64,000 bases of DNA from Nocardioides sp. J54 (lineage in GTDB: Bacteria; Actinomycetota; Actinomycetes; Propionibacteriales; Nocardioidaceae): NCBI RefSeq assembly GCF_000519005.1, contig NZ_JAER01000017.1, positions 36,296-100,295 of the forward strand. The letters run 5' to 3'. The notes below the pieces were generated by a model that made no database searches, had not been told where the DNA came from, and was given only the letters and a program-made list of their open reading frames with translations. How positions within the stretch are numbered: the stretch's first letter is position 1; each line of letters starts with the position of its first letter. The translations under genes and the position numbers were made by a program. Positions 56,094-64,000 of this stretch are shown in pieces.

Positions 56094-56971
56094 CCGGGGC
56101 CCCCGCCGTGCGCGACCTCACCGAGCTGGTGCGGGCACCGGCGGCGCTGACGGTGCCCGGTGACGCGTGGTCCGGTGCCGCCTGGGCGGGGGCAGGGGGT
56201 ACGACGGCAGCGCTCATGCCGCTGGGCTCGGTCTGCCTCTACTGGTCCGGCATGGCACTCAACGACTGGGCGGACCGCGAGGTCGACGCGGTCGAGCGGC
56301 CCGAGCGGGTCATCCCCTCCGGACGCGTGGGTGCCGGCACGGCCCTCGGCGTCGCGGTGGGCCTCGGCGCCGCCGGGGTGGCCCTGACGGCCGCCGCGGG
56401 CGGTCGCCGCGCGCTGCGGCTGAGCGTCCCGCTCGCCGTTCTCGTCGCGGCCTACGACGTGGTGGCCAAGGACTCGCCCGCCGGTCCGGCTGTGATGGCC
56501 TCGACCCGCGGCCTCGACGTGCTGCTCGGCGCGGCGACCTCACCGGCCGCTGCCGCCGCCCCCGCCGCCGCTGTCGCCGTCCACACCGCCGGTGTCACGC
56601 TGCTCAGCCGCGGCGAGGTGCACGGCACCCGCCGTACCTCCGCCGTCGCAGCGATGGCCGCGACCGGCGCCGCCGCAGCGATCGCGTGGACCGCGGTCCG
56701 GCGCGACCCCGCCGTGCCCGCCGCCCACCGCTGGGCGGCCACCGCTTTCGCGCTGCTCTACGCCGCCCGGGTCGGCACCGCCCAGGCCCGTGCGGCGGCC
56801 ACCCCGGACGACGCGGGCCGGGTCCGTGCCGCGACCGGCACGGGCATCGGCGGGCTCACCCTCCTGCAGGCGGCCTGCCTGGCCGGCCGTGGCCGCGTCC
56901 TCCCCGCGGCCACGGTCGCCGGTGCCGGCCCGCTGCTGCGCCGGCTCGCCCGGGTGGTGAGCCCGACGTGA
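56090..56971 (+). CDS. eboC: UbiA-type prenyltransferase (EboC-like)
   Basis: 293 residues, ATG overlapping the previous stop. UbiA proteins transfer an isoprenoid chain to an aromatic or polar acceptor inside the membrane. The first Asp motif is NDWADREVDAVERPERVIPSG and the second region YDVVAKDSPAGPAVMASTRG lacks the full DxxxD, as in EboC-like members. About seven hydrophobic helices follow, with many Ala/Gly. EboC is the prenyltransferase of ebo clusters. The likely acceptor here is a product of the neighbouring cyclitol enzyme; that is inference. Confidence 0.85.
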   Translation: MTGAPAVRDLTELVRAPAALTVPGDAWSGAAWAGAGGTTAALMPLGSVCLYWSGMALNDWADREVDAVERPERVIPSGRVGAGTALGVAVGLGAAGVALTAAAGGRRALRLSVPLAVLVAAYDVVAKDSPAGPAVMASTRGLDVLLGAATSPAAAAAPAAAVAVHTAGVTLLSRGEVHGTRRTSAVAAMAATGAAAAIAWTAVRRDPAVPAAHRWAATAFALLYAARVGTAQARAAATPDDAGRVRAATGTGIGGLTLLQAACLAGRGRVLPAATVAGAGPLLRRLARVVSPT

Positions 56972-57834
56972 GCGTGCGCCTCGGCTACGGCCTCAACGGC
57001 TTCGCCGGCCACCGGCTCGCCGACGCCTGCGCCGTCGTGGCCGGGCTCGGCTACGAGGGGGTCGGCCTGACCCTCGACCAGCCGCACCTCGACCCCTTCG
57101 GTGACCTGCCCGGCCAGGTCGCGCACGCCCGCCGCTGCCTCGAGGTGCACGACCTCGCCTCGGTCGTGGAGACCGGCTCGCGCTACGTGCTCGACCCCTG
57201 GCACAAGCACGAGCCGACGCTGGTCAGCGACGAGGGCCGGGAGCGTCGTACCGACCTGCTGCTGCGTGCGGTCCGTATCGCCGCCGAGCTCGGCTCGGAG
57301 GCGGTGTCGTGCTGGTCGGGCACGGCGCCCGCCGGCGTCGGTGCGGCGGAGCTGTGGCGCCGCGTCCTCGACGGCCTCGGCCCGGTGGTCGACGCGGCCG
57401 CCGCGCTCGGTGTCGTGCTCTGCGTCGAGCCCGAGCCCGGCATGTTCCTCGCCACCCTCGACGACGTGCTCGAGCTCCGGCAACGCCTCGGCGCGCCCGA
57501 GCACCTGCGGGTCACCCTCGACCTCGGCCACCTGGTCTGCAACGAGCCCCGCCCGCCGGCCGACACGGTGCGCCGTGCCGGGCCGCTGCTGGCCAACGTG
57601 CAGGTCGACGACATGGTGCGCGACGTCCACGAGCACCTCGAGCTCGGCCACGGCGAGCTCGACCTCGACGCCGTGCTCGCCGCCCTCGTCGAGGTCGGGT
57701 ACGCCGGCCTGGCCTGCGTCGAGCTGCCCCGCCACTCGCACGCGGCCCCCGCCGTGGCCGCGTCGACCATGTCCGCCCTGCGCGCCTCGCTCGACCGGCT
57801 CGGCGCCACCACCCCGGCAGGAGGAGCCCGATGA
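56968..57834 (+). CDS. TIM-barrel sugar isomerase/epimerase-like protein
   Basis: 288 residues from a GTG overlapping the UbiA gene. A second xylose-isomerase-like barrel: VLCVEPEPGMFLA, VTLDLGHLVCNE, VQVDDMVRDVHEHLELGHGE and CVELPRHSH contain the likely metal and catalytic His/Asp/Glu set. It starts with the short strand RLGYGLNGF. It is related to, but distinct from, the EboE-like gene downstream. It may act on a sugar or cyclitol intermediate of this pathway. Confidence 0.86.
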   Translation: MSVRLGYGLNGFAGHRLADACAVVAGLGYEGVGLTLDQPHLDPFGDLPGQVAHARRCLEVHDLASVVETGSRYVLDPWHKHEPTLVSDEGRERRTDLLLRAVRIAAELGSEAVSCWSGTAPAGVGAAELWRRVLDGLGPVVDAAAALGVVLCVEPEPGMFLATLDDVLELRQRLGAPEHLRVTLDLGHLVCNEPRPPADTVRRAGPLLANVQVDDMVRDVHEHLELGHGELDLDAVLAALVEVGYAGLACVELPRHSHAAPAVAASTMSALRASLDRLGATTPAGGAR

Positions 57835-58469
57835 CGTCCACCCCGCTCCTGGTCCCCGCCGACCGGCTGCGCTCGGCCCTGCCGCCCGCCGCCGTCGCCG
57901 CCCTCGACGAGATGGCCGCCCGGGTCGCGGCCGACCCGCGCACCCTCGGCCGGGTCTTCCCCGCCGCGGCCCGGCGCACGGCCCGGGGCGACCTCGGCGA
58001 GGGCGGTCCGCGGATCGAGGACGCCGTCCGGGTCGAGCTCGTGGTGCGGGCCGCCGCGGCGCTCGGCCCCGAGGAGGTCGGCGCCGAGCTGGAGCAGCTC
58101 TACCGCTACGGCGACGCCGACGAGAAGCGGGCGGTGCTGCTGGCCCTGTCCGTGCTCGACGGGCAGGTCGACGGGCGCGAGGTGCTGCTCGACGCGCTGC
58201 GGACCAACGACGTCCGCCTCGTCGCGGCGGCGATGGGCCCGCACGCCCGCACCCTCTCCGACCACGAGTGGCGCCACGGCGTGCTCAAGTGCCTGTTCGT
58301 CGGGGTTCCCCTCGCCGAGGTGGCCGACCTCGACACCCGCGCCGACGCCGAGCTCGTCGCGATGGTCCGGCGCTACGCCGACGAACGACGGGCGGCGGGA
58401 CGGCCGGTGCCGGAGGACGCCACGTCCCTGCTCGCCCGCACCGACACCACCACCGGCCAGGAGGGCTGA
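57831..58469 (+). CDS. eboA: EboA-like protein
   Basis: 212 residues, ATG after GGAGGAG. A small all-helical cytosolic protein with no membrane segment. FPAAARRTARGDLGEGG, YRYGDADEKRAVLLALSVLDG, LVAAAMGPHARTLSDHEWRHGVLKCLFVGVPL match the EboA family, whose function is unknown. Its Asp- and His-rich central region (HEWRH) is notable. It is followed one base later by the TatD gene, the usual EboA-EboB order. Confidence 0.85.
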   Translation: MTSTPLLVPADRLRSALPPAAVAALDEMAARVAADPRTLGRVFPAAARRTARGDLGEGGPRIEDAVRVELVVRAAAALGPEEVGAELEQLYRYGDADEKRAVLLALSVLDGQVDGREVLLDALRTNDVRLVAAAMGPHARTLSDHEWRHGVLKCLFVGVPLAEVADLDTRADAELVAMVRRYADERRAAGRPVPEDATSLLARTDTTTGQEG

Positions 58470-58470
58470 G

Positions 58471-59340
58471 ATGCGCATCTTCGATCCCCACATCCACATG
58501 ACGTCGCGCACGACCGACGACTACGAGCGGATGCACGCGGCCGGCGTACGCGCGCTGGTGGAGCCGGCGTTCTGGCTCGGCCAGCCCCGCACCCACGTCG
58601 CGTCCTTCGTCGACTACTTCGACGCGCTCGTCGGCTGGGAGCGGTTCCGGGCCGCGCAGTTCGGGATCGTGCACCACTGCACGATCGCGCTCAACCCCAA
58701 GGAGGCGAACGACCCGCGCTGCACCGAGGTGCTCGACGTGCTGCCGCGCTACCTCGCGAAGGACGGCGTGGTCGCGGTGGGCGAGATCGGCTTCGACTCG
58801 ATGACCACCGAGGAGGAGAAGGCGTTCGTGCGCCAGCTCGAGCTCGCCGTCGAGTTCGAGCTCCCCGCGTTGGTGCACACACCGCACCGCGACAAGGAGG
58901 CCGGCACCCGGCGGACCCTCGAGCTCGTGGAGGCCTCCGGCATCGGCGCGCACCGCGTCGTCGTGGACCACCTCAACGAGATGACGGTCGGCGCCGTGGC
59001 CGACAGCGGTTGCTGGATGGGCTTCTCGATCTACCCCGACACCAAGATGGACGAGCACCGCATGGTGCGGATCCTCCAGGAGCGCGGGCTGGAGCGGGTG
59101 CTGGTCAACTCCGCCGCCGACTGGGGCCGCAGCGACCCGCTCAAGACCGCGAAGACCGGGCAGGCGATGCTCGAGGCCGGGTTCAGCGAGGACGACGTGG
59201 ACCGCGTGCTGTGGCGCAACCCCGTCGAGTTCTTCGGGCAGAGCGGCCGGCTCCTCCTCGACCAGGTCGACGCGGAGCCGGACCTCGCCCAGACCTTCCA
59301 GGGCAACTCCGTGCTCCGCGGGCCGAGGGCCGACGCATGA
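58471..59340 (+). CDS. eboB: TatD-like metal-dependent hydrolase (EboB-like)
   Basis: 289 residues. Amidohydrolase/TatD-type barrel with metal site HxH (FDPHIHM), Glu in AVGEIGFDS, HTPH, VVDHLNEM, and Asp in NSAADWGRSDPLKT. It starts one base after EboA. Members hydrolyse phosphate or amide bonds; the substrate in ebo clusters is not known. Overlaps the EboE-like gene by four bases. Confidence 0.88.
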   Translation: MRIFDPHIHMTSRTTDDYERMHAAGVRALVEPAFWLGQPRTHVASFVDYFDALVGWERFRAAQFGIVHHCTIALNPKEANDPRCTEVLDVLPRYLAKDGVVAVGEIGFDSMTTEEEKAFVRQLELAVEFELPALVHTPHRDKEAGTRRTLELVEASGIGAHRVVVDHLNEMTVGAVADSGCWMGFSIYPDTKMDEHRMVRILQERGLERVLVNSAADWGRSDPLKTAKTGQAMLEAGFSEDDVDRVLWRNPVEFFGQSGRLLLDQVDAEPDLAQTFQGNSVLRGPRADA

Positions 59341-60503
59341 GGTACCAGCACCCCGACGGTTCGCTCGTCCACCTCGCCTACGGCACCAACGTGCTGCCGG
59401 CGCAGGACATCGACGGCATCGCGGCCCAGGCGACGACCTTCGGCGAGCAGCTGCGCCGGCGGCTCGGCGTCGACCGGGTCGGGCTGGGCATGTGGCTGCC
59501 CGCGGTCGCCGCGCACCGCCTCGCCGCCGACCCGGCCGAGCTGCAGCGCCTCCGCAAGATCCTCGACCACCACGGGGTCGAGGTGGTCACCCTCAACGCC
59601 TTCCCGTACGCCGACTTCCAGGGCGAGGTCGTGAAGAAGGCGGTCTACCACCCGACGTGGAGCGAGCGGGACCGCCTCGACCACACCCTCGCCGCGGCGC
59701 GCGTGCTCGCCGGGCTGCTGCCCGACGACGTCGCGCAGGGCTCGATCTCCTCGCTCCCGCTCGGCTGGCACGCGCCCTGGCTGGCCGACCGGCAGCACGC
59801 GGCGGAGGACCACCTCGCCGAGCTGGCCGAGGGCCTGGCCGCGCTCGCCGGGGAGACCGGGCGCACCGTCCGGGTCGGCCTCGAGCCGGAGCCGGGCTGC
59901 GTCATCGAGACCACCGCCGAGGCCGTGGCCCGGCTCGGTGCCGTGGACCGCGACTGGGTCGGCGTGTGCCTCGACCTGTGCCACCTCGCCGTCGGGTTCG
60001 AGTCGGCCGAGGACGCCCTGGCCAGCCTCGACCAGGCCGGCCTGCGCGTCGTGAAGGCCCAGCCGGCCGCCGCGCTGGTCGTCGACGACCCGGCCGACGT
60101 CGCGGCGCGCACCGCCCTGTCGTCGTACGCCGAGGACCGCTTCCTGCACCAGGTCCGGCAGCAGGCGGGTGCGCGGCTGGTCGGTCGCGACGACCTGCCC
60201 GAGGCGCTCGACGGCCGGCGGGCGCTGCGCACCGGCACCCCGTGGCGGGTGCACTTCCACGTCCCGGTGCACGCGGACCCGACCCCGCCGCTGCGCAACA
60301 GCCGCGACGACCTGTCCGCCTCGCTGGCCGCGCTGGTCGGTGGTCCCCGCGCCCGGGTCCACCACCTCGAGGTCGAGACCTACACCTGGTCGGTGCTCCC
60401 CGGCGGCCAGCCCGACGGCGACGCCGCGCTCGCGGAGGGCATGGCCGCGGAGCTGGGCTGGGTCCACCGCGAGGTCGTCGGCCTCGGCCTCACCCCCTGC
60501 TGA
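59337..60503 (+). CDS. eboE: EboE-like TIM-barrel metalloenzyme
   Basis: 388 residues. A xylose-isomerase/AP-endonuclease-like barrel of the EboE type. It begins SLVHLAYGTNVLPAQDIDG, which is characteristic of the family. NAFPYADFQGEVVKKAVYHP, VGLEPEPGCVIET, GVCLDLCHLAVGFE, WRVHFHVPVHAD and HHLEVETYTWSVLP supply the conserved His/Glu/Asp set. It overlaps EboB. The chemistry is not established. The complete ebo-like gene set strengthens assignment. Confidence 0.87.
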   Translation: MRYQHPDGSLVHLAYGTNVLPAQDIDGIAAQATTFGEQLRRRLGVDRVGLGMWLPAVAAHRLAADPAELQRLRKILDHHGVEVVTLNAFPYADFQGEVVKKAVYHPTWSERDRLDHTLAAARVLAGLLPDDVAQGSISSLPLGWHAPWLADRQHAAEDHLAELAEGLAALAGETGRTVRVGLEPEPGCVIETTAEAVARLGAVDRDWVGVCLDLCHLAVGFESAEDALASLDQAGLRVVKAQPAAALVVDDPADVAARTALSSYAEDRFLHQVRQQAGARLVGRDDLPEALDGRRALRTGTPWRVHFHVPVHADPTPPLRNSRDDLSASLAALVGGPRARVHHLEVETYTWSVLPGGQPDGDAALAEGMAAELGWVHREVVGLGLTPC

Positions 60504-60527
60504 GCACCCACCCACCCGGAGGACCCC

Positions 60528-61922
60528 ATGGACCAGCTGCTCGTCGTCGACCTCGTCGGCCTCACCCCCGACCTGCTCCAGCACATGCCGCGGCTGCGGC
60601 GCCTGGCCGAGCGGGGCTCGTCCGCACCGCTCGACCCGGTCCTGCCGGCCGTCACCTGCTCGGTCCAGTCGACCTTCCTGACCGGCCTGCCGCCGTCGGA
60701 GCACGGCATCGTGGGCAACGGCTGGTACTTCCGCGACCTCGGCGAGGTCTACCTCTGGCGCCAGCACAACCGCCTGGTCGCGGGGGAGAAGGTGTGGGAG
60801 ACGGTGCGCCGGCACGTGCCCGACTACACCGTGGCGAACGTGTGCTGGTGGTACGCCATGGGCGCGTCGACCGACTGGACCGTCACCCCGCGGCCGATCT
60901 ACTACGCCGACGGCAAGAAGGCGCCGGACTGCTACACGCGCCCGGTCGGGCTGCACGACGAGCTGGTCGACGAGCTCGGCCCGTTCCCGCTGTTCCAGTA
61001 CTGGGGGCCGACCGCCTCGATCCGCTCCACCGAGTGGATCGTCGGCGCGACCCGCCGGTTGCTGCCGCGGGCCGACCTGACCCTGGCCTACCTGCCGCAC
61101 CTCGACTACGACCTCCAGCGCTACGGACCGGACTCCCCGCAGGCGAGGAAGGCCGCGCGGGACGTCGACACCGCGCTCTCGCCGCTGCTCATGGACGCCG
61201 AGCTGCTCGGAGCCCGCGTCGTCGTGCTGTCCGAGTACGGCATCACCCGGGCCGACACCCCCGTCGACGTCAACCGCGCCCTGCGGGCCGCGCACCTGCT
61301 GGAGGTCTACACGCAGGACGGGATGGAGTACCTCGACCCGTGGGCCTCGCGGGCGTTCGCCGTCGCCGACCACCAGGTCGCGCACGTCTACGTCGCGGAT
61401 CCTGCCGACCTCGAGCGGGTGCGGGAGATCTGCACAGACCTGCCCGGCGTCGCGGAGGTGCTCGACCGGTCCGGCCAGGCGGCGTACGGCCTCGACCACG
61501 AGCGGGCCGGCGAGCTGGTGCTCGTCGCGGAGCCGACAGCCTGGTTCACCTACTACTACTGGGAGGACGACGCCCGCGCGCCGGACTTCGCCCGCGGCGT
61601 CGAGATCCACCGCAAGCCGGGCTACGACCCCGCCGAGCTCTTCTTCGACCCGGACGACCGGCTGGTCAAGGCCCGGGCCGCGCTCACCCTGGCCCGCAAG
61701 GCCGCCGGGCTGCGGTACTCCATGAAGGTCGTCCCGCTCGACCCTGCACCGGTGCGCGGCACGCACGGCCGGCTCCCCGCGCGCGACGAGGAGGGGCCGA
61801 TGGTGATCTGCGACCAGCCCGGCGTGCTGGGCGACCGGGTCGCCGCGCAGGGCGTGCGGGACCTGCTGCTCGACCTCGTCGGCGTCGGTGCCGGGCGAGC
61901 AGTGGGGTCGACGGTGCCGTGA
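60528..61922 (+). CDS. eboF: Alkaline-phosphatase-superfamily protein (EboF-like)
   Basis: 464 residues, ATG with GGAGG upstream. Type I phosphodiesterase/nucleotide pyrophosphatase fold. The nucleophile Thr or Ser is likely in LPAVTCSVQSTFLTG; metal ligands include LVVDLVGLTP, LPHLDYDLQRYG, LSEYGITRAD and VADHQVAHV. EboF is a phosphatase-like member of ebo clusters. It could remove a phosphate from a prenylated or cyclitol intermediate. The stop overlaps the polyprenyl synthase start by one base (TGATG). Confidence 0.88.
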   Translation: MDQLLVVDLVGLTPDLLQHMPRLRRLAERGSSAPLDPVLPAVTCSVQSTFLTGLPPSEHGIVGNGWYFRDLGEVYLWRQHNRLVAGEKVWETVRRHVPDYTVANVCWWYAMGASTDWTVTPRPIYYADGKKAPDCYTRPVGLHDELVDELGPFPLFQYWGPTASIRSTEWIVGATRRLLPRADLTLAYLPHLDYDLQRYGPDSPQARKAARDVDTALSPLLMDAELLGARVVVLSEYGITRADTPVDVNRALRAAHLLEVYTQDGMEYLDPWASRAFAVADHQVAHVYVADPADLERVREICTDLPGVAEVLDRSGQAAYGLDHERAGELVLVAEPTAWFTYYYWEDDARAPDFARGVEIHRKPGYDPAELFFDPDDRLVKARAALTLARKAAGLRYSMKVVPLDPAPVRGTHGRLPARDEEGPMVICDQPGVLGDRVAAQGVRDLLLDLVGVGAGRAVGSTVP

Positions 61923-62887
61923 TGGACCCCGCGCTCCTGCTCGACCGCGTGCGCGAGCGGCTGCGCGCGCCGGCGGGCTGCGGCGCCGCGTCCCTCGACC
62001 GGGTCGTCGCCGACGCCATGCGCCCGGGCAAGTTGCTGCGCCCCGACCTCCTCCTGCGGAGCGCGGCGGCTGCCGGCGGCGTCGACGACGACCTCGCCGA
62101 GCGGTTCGTCGCGGGGGCCACCGCGATCGAGCTGCTGCACCTGGCGACGCTGGTGCACGACGACATCATCGACGGCTCACCGCTGCGCCGCGGGCGGCCC
62201 TCCGTCGTCGCGTCCGTCGGCGCCGAGCAGGCGATCGTCGTCGGCGACCTGCTGCTGGCCCGCGGGGTCGCCGCCGCCGCGGACGCCGGGGTGGCAGCCA
62301 CGTGGGCCCGGGCGCTCGCCTGCATGGCCACCGGACAGCTCCTCGAGCCGGACCTCGTCGCCGCCCCCTCGATCGCCGCGCACGCGGAGTACGTCTCGCT
62401 CAAGACCGCAGAGCTCTTCCGGGCCAGCGCCGAGGCCGGCGCCCTGATCGCCGGCGCACCGCCCGGGCGGGTCCGTGCCCTCGGCCGGTTCGCGCTCCAC
62501 TTCGGCATGGCCTTCCAGCACCTCGACGACCTGCTCGACGTGCTGGGGGACCCGGACCGGATGGGCAAGCCCACCGGGCTGGATGCGGCCAACGGCGTAC
62601 CCACCGCGGTGTCGCTGCTCGCCGGGCGCGACACCGGCGAGGACGTCGCCGGCCTGGTCGGCCGCGAGCTCGATGCCGCCGTTGCCGCCCTGGCCGCGGC
62701 GGGCGTCCCCGACGACCTTGCCCGGTGGGCCACCGCGTCGCTGCGCCGGGCCCTGCGCGCGTCCGGCGCCGACGACCACCACCCCCTCGCTGCCGGCGTG
62801 ACCGCGGTCCTCGACCGCGTCGACCGACGGCTCGCCACCCCCACCCCGATGACGGAGCCCCAGCCATGCGCTACCTCGACCCCCTGA
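61922..62887 (+). CDS. Polyprenyl diphosphate synthase
   Basis: 321 residues, ATG overlapping EboF (a GTG at 61919 is an alternative). A trans-isoprenyl diphosphate synthase that elongates isoprenoid chains with IPP. The first Asp motif DDIID (residues 80-84) and second DDLLD (in HLDDLLDVLGD) are intact. The residues before the first motif are small (Ala75, Thr76), which in this family favours longer chains. It lies next to a UbiA-type prenyltransferase in the same run. The 3' end overlaps copC by 22 bases. Confidence 0.9.
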   Translation: MDPALLLDRVRERLRAPAGCGAASLDRVVADAMRPGKLLRPDLLLRSAAAAGGVDDDLAERFVAGATAIELLHLATLVHDDIIDGSPLRRGRPSVVASVGAEQAIVVGDLLLARGVAAAADAGVAATWARALACMATGQLLEPDLVAAPSIAAHAEYVSLKTAELFRASAEAGALIAGAPPGRVRALGRFALHFGMAFQHLDDLLDVLGDPDRMGKPTGLDAANGVPTAVSLLAGRDTGEDVAGLVGRELDAAVAALAAAGVPDDLARWATASLRRALRASGADDHHPLAAGVTAVLDRVDRRLATPTPMTEPQPCATSTP

Positions 62888-63450
62888 CCCATCCCCTCGA
62901 CCACCCCCTCGACCACGCCCCGCGGCGCCCGGCGATCCTGGCCCTGGTGGTCGCGCTGCTCGCCGCGCTCGCGGCGTGGGTGCCGGCGCCACCGGCAGCC
63001 GCCCACGACGACCTGGTCCTCTCCGACCCCGCCGACTCCGGCGTCGTCGAGGAGCTGCCGTCGCGGGCAGTGCTCACCCTCAGCGGACCGGTGCGCAAGG
63101 TGCGCGAGGTCACCGTGACCGGACCCGAGGGCGACGTGACCAACGGCGCGCCCTCCGTGTACGGTGCGGAGGTCCGGCAGAACCTCTGGGCCGGACCTGA
63201 CGGGGACTACGTGATCGCCTACGAGGTGGTCTCCTCCGACGGGCACGAGGTGACCGGCGAGATCCACTTCGAGGTCGGCCCGACGTCCGGTCCCACCGCG
63301 ACCGCCATCGCCCGCGAGCAGGCGGAGGGCTCCGGCGGCTGGGACGGCAGCCTCGGCATCCTCGTCCTCGGCGGCGTCCTCGTGGCCGGCGCGGGTGGCC
63401 TGGTCGTCGTACGCCGCCGGCGGCTCGGCGGCGAGCAGTCCCGGGCCTGA
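62866..63450 (+). CDS. copC: CopC-domain copper-binding protein
   Basis: 194 residues, ATG 22 bases before the polyprenyl synthase stop. A signal peptide ends at AAA-HDD, so the mature protein begins with His. The CopC domain keeps the Cu(II) residues seen in the family: the N-terminal His plus Asp and His in SSDGHEVTGE. One C-terminal membrane helix (GILVLGGVLVAGAGGLVVV) and a basic end follow. A repetitive HPLD stretch precedes the signal core. It ends the run. A link to the cyclitol genes is unusual and unexplained. Confidence 0.86.
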   Translation: MRYLDPLTHPLDHPLDHAPRRPAILALVVALLAALAAWVPAPPAAAHDDLVLSDPADSGVVEELPSRAVLTLSGPVRKVREVTVTGPEGDVTNGAPSVYGAEVRQNLWAGPDGDYVIAYEVVSSDGHEVTGEIHFEVGPTSGPTATAIAREQAEGSGGWDGSLGILVLGGVLVAGAGGLVVVRRRRLGGEQSRA

Positions 63451-63488
63451 TCGCGGGCGCGGTCGCCCGGCGCGAGAGACTGGGCCTC

Positions 63489-63893
63489 GTGCCCGCCCCC
63501 ACCAGCCCCGACGCCCCGACCATCGTCGTCGCCGCGGTCGCCCTGGTCCGCGACGGCGCGGTGCTGACCGTCCGCAAGCGCGGCACCTCGCGGTTCATGC
63601 TCGTCGGCGGCAAGCTCGAGCCGGGCGAGGACGCCCGCGACGCCGCGGTCCGCGAGGCCCGCGAGGAGGTCGGCCTCGAGCTCGCCGACGTCGAGCTGCT
63701 CGGTGAGTACGTCTCCGACGCCGCCAACGAGCCCGGCCACCGGCTGGTCTCCACGGTCTTCACCGCGACCAGTGCCGGCGACCCGGTCGCGGCCGCCGAG
63801 ATCGCCGAGCTCCGCTGGACCCCCCTCGACCCCGCCGGCCTCGACGACCTCGCCCCGATGCTCGAGCACCACGTGCTGCCCGCGCTGCGCTAG
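63489..63893 (+). CDS. Nudix hydrolase
   Basis: 134 residues from a GTG. The Nudix box GGKLEPGEDARDAAVREAREEVG (about residues 40-62) matches GX5EX7REUXEEXGU. Nudix enzymes cleave nucleoside or dinucleotide diphosphates and related compounds; the substrate is unknown. It lies 38 bases after CopC and may share its transcript. No signal peptide. Confidence 0.9.
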   Translation: MPAPTSPDAPTIVVAAVALVRDGAVLTVRKRGTSRFMLVGGKLEPGEDARDAAVREAREEVGLELADVELLGEYVSDAANEPGHRLVSTVFTATSAGDPVAAAEIAELRWTPLDPAGLDDLAPMLEHHVLPALR

Positions 63894-63922
63894 CTGTGCT
63901 TGATTGCGCGAGCGTGTCGCCT

Positions 63923-63973
63923 GTCGAGGGCTGCGCGCAGGCCTCGCAAGCTCGGCCCGCACTTGCCCTCGAC
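63923..63973. repeat. Inverted repeat at the right edge
   Basis: GTCGAGGGC (63923-63931) and GCCCTCGAC (63965-63973) are exact inverted arms. A second hairpin, CGCGCC/GGCGCG around TTC, begins at 63973. It could be the end of a palindromic dispersed repeat or a terminator for the Nudix gene; the window ends too soon to tell. Confidence 0.45.
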
Positions 63974-64000
63974 GCGCCTTCGGCGCGGGCGCCACGCTGC

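Overview
The window is high-GC actinobacterial chromosome. It carries gyrB-gyrA, a DUF3566 membrane gene, tRNA-Ile/tRNA-Ala, crgA, and the pknB-pknA-pbpA-rodA-pstP-fhaB-fhaA block. Gene content and sequence style suggest a Nocardioides-like member of the Propionibacteriales. That genus call is an inference from gene order and protein character, not from a database match.

Layout. 1-4285 (minus strand): a sortase and two secreted DUF11-type surface proteins, each preceded by copies of one GC-rich palindromic motif. 4629-10440: gyrB, gyrA, DUF3566, tRNA-Ile, a DLW-39-type micropeptide and tRNA-Ala. 10763-13742: accessory NERD, pRiA4b-like and UPF0158 genes. 13956-22530: ergothioneine genes egtB-egtD, a lipoprotein, a fatty-acid hydroxylase with its FCD regulator, SURF1, DUF3817, a second micropeptide, cyclophilin, rhomboid protease and a double-length CrgA. 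22621-32518: DUF881 followed by the Ser/Thr-kinase, cell-elongation and FHA operon. 32739-33558: tRNA-Leu and a membrane protein. 33800-37412: an IclR regulator divergent from mhpD-mhpF-mhpE, the lower meta-cleavage pathway. 37467-52618: a sugar-uptake region with two ROK regulators, an RbsABC/XylFGH-type ABC transporter, a Gfo/Idh oxidoreductase, xylose isomerase and a 2026-residue secreted ThuA/sugar-dehydrogenase protein. 52922-63450: one tightly coupled run with a TIM-barrel isomerase, a four-HTH regulator, an inositol-phosphate-synthase homologue, a UbiA prenyltransferase, a second TIM barrel, EboA, TatD/EboB, EboE, an EboF-type phosphatase, a polyprenyl synthase and CopC. 63489-63893: a Nudix hydrolase.

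How the parts work together. The minus-strand kinase operon is the conserved machinery that couples peptidoglycan sensing (PASTA domains) to cell elongation, and CrgA and DUF881 next to it fit that role. The sugar region pairs uptake with oxidation and isomerisation and is probably controlled by ROK repressors. The most interesting locus is 52922-63450. It looks like an ebo-type cluster (eboA, B, C, E, F) in which the usual sugar-phosphate cyclase EboD is replaced by a myo-inositol-phosphate-synthase homologue. It also carries its own long-chain prenyl synthase, CopC and a quadruple-HTH regulator. A prenylated cyclitol product is a reasonable but untested hypothesis.
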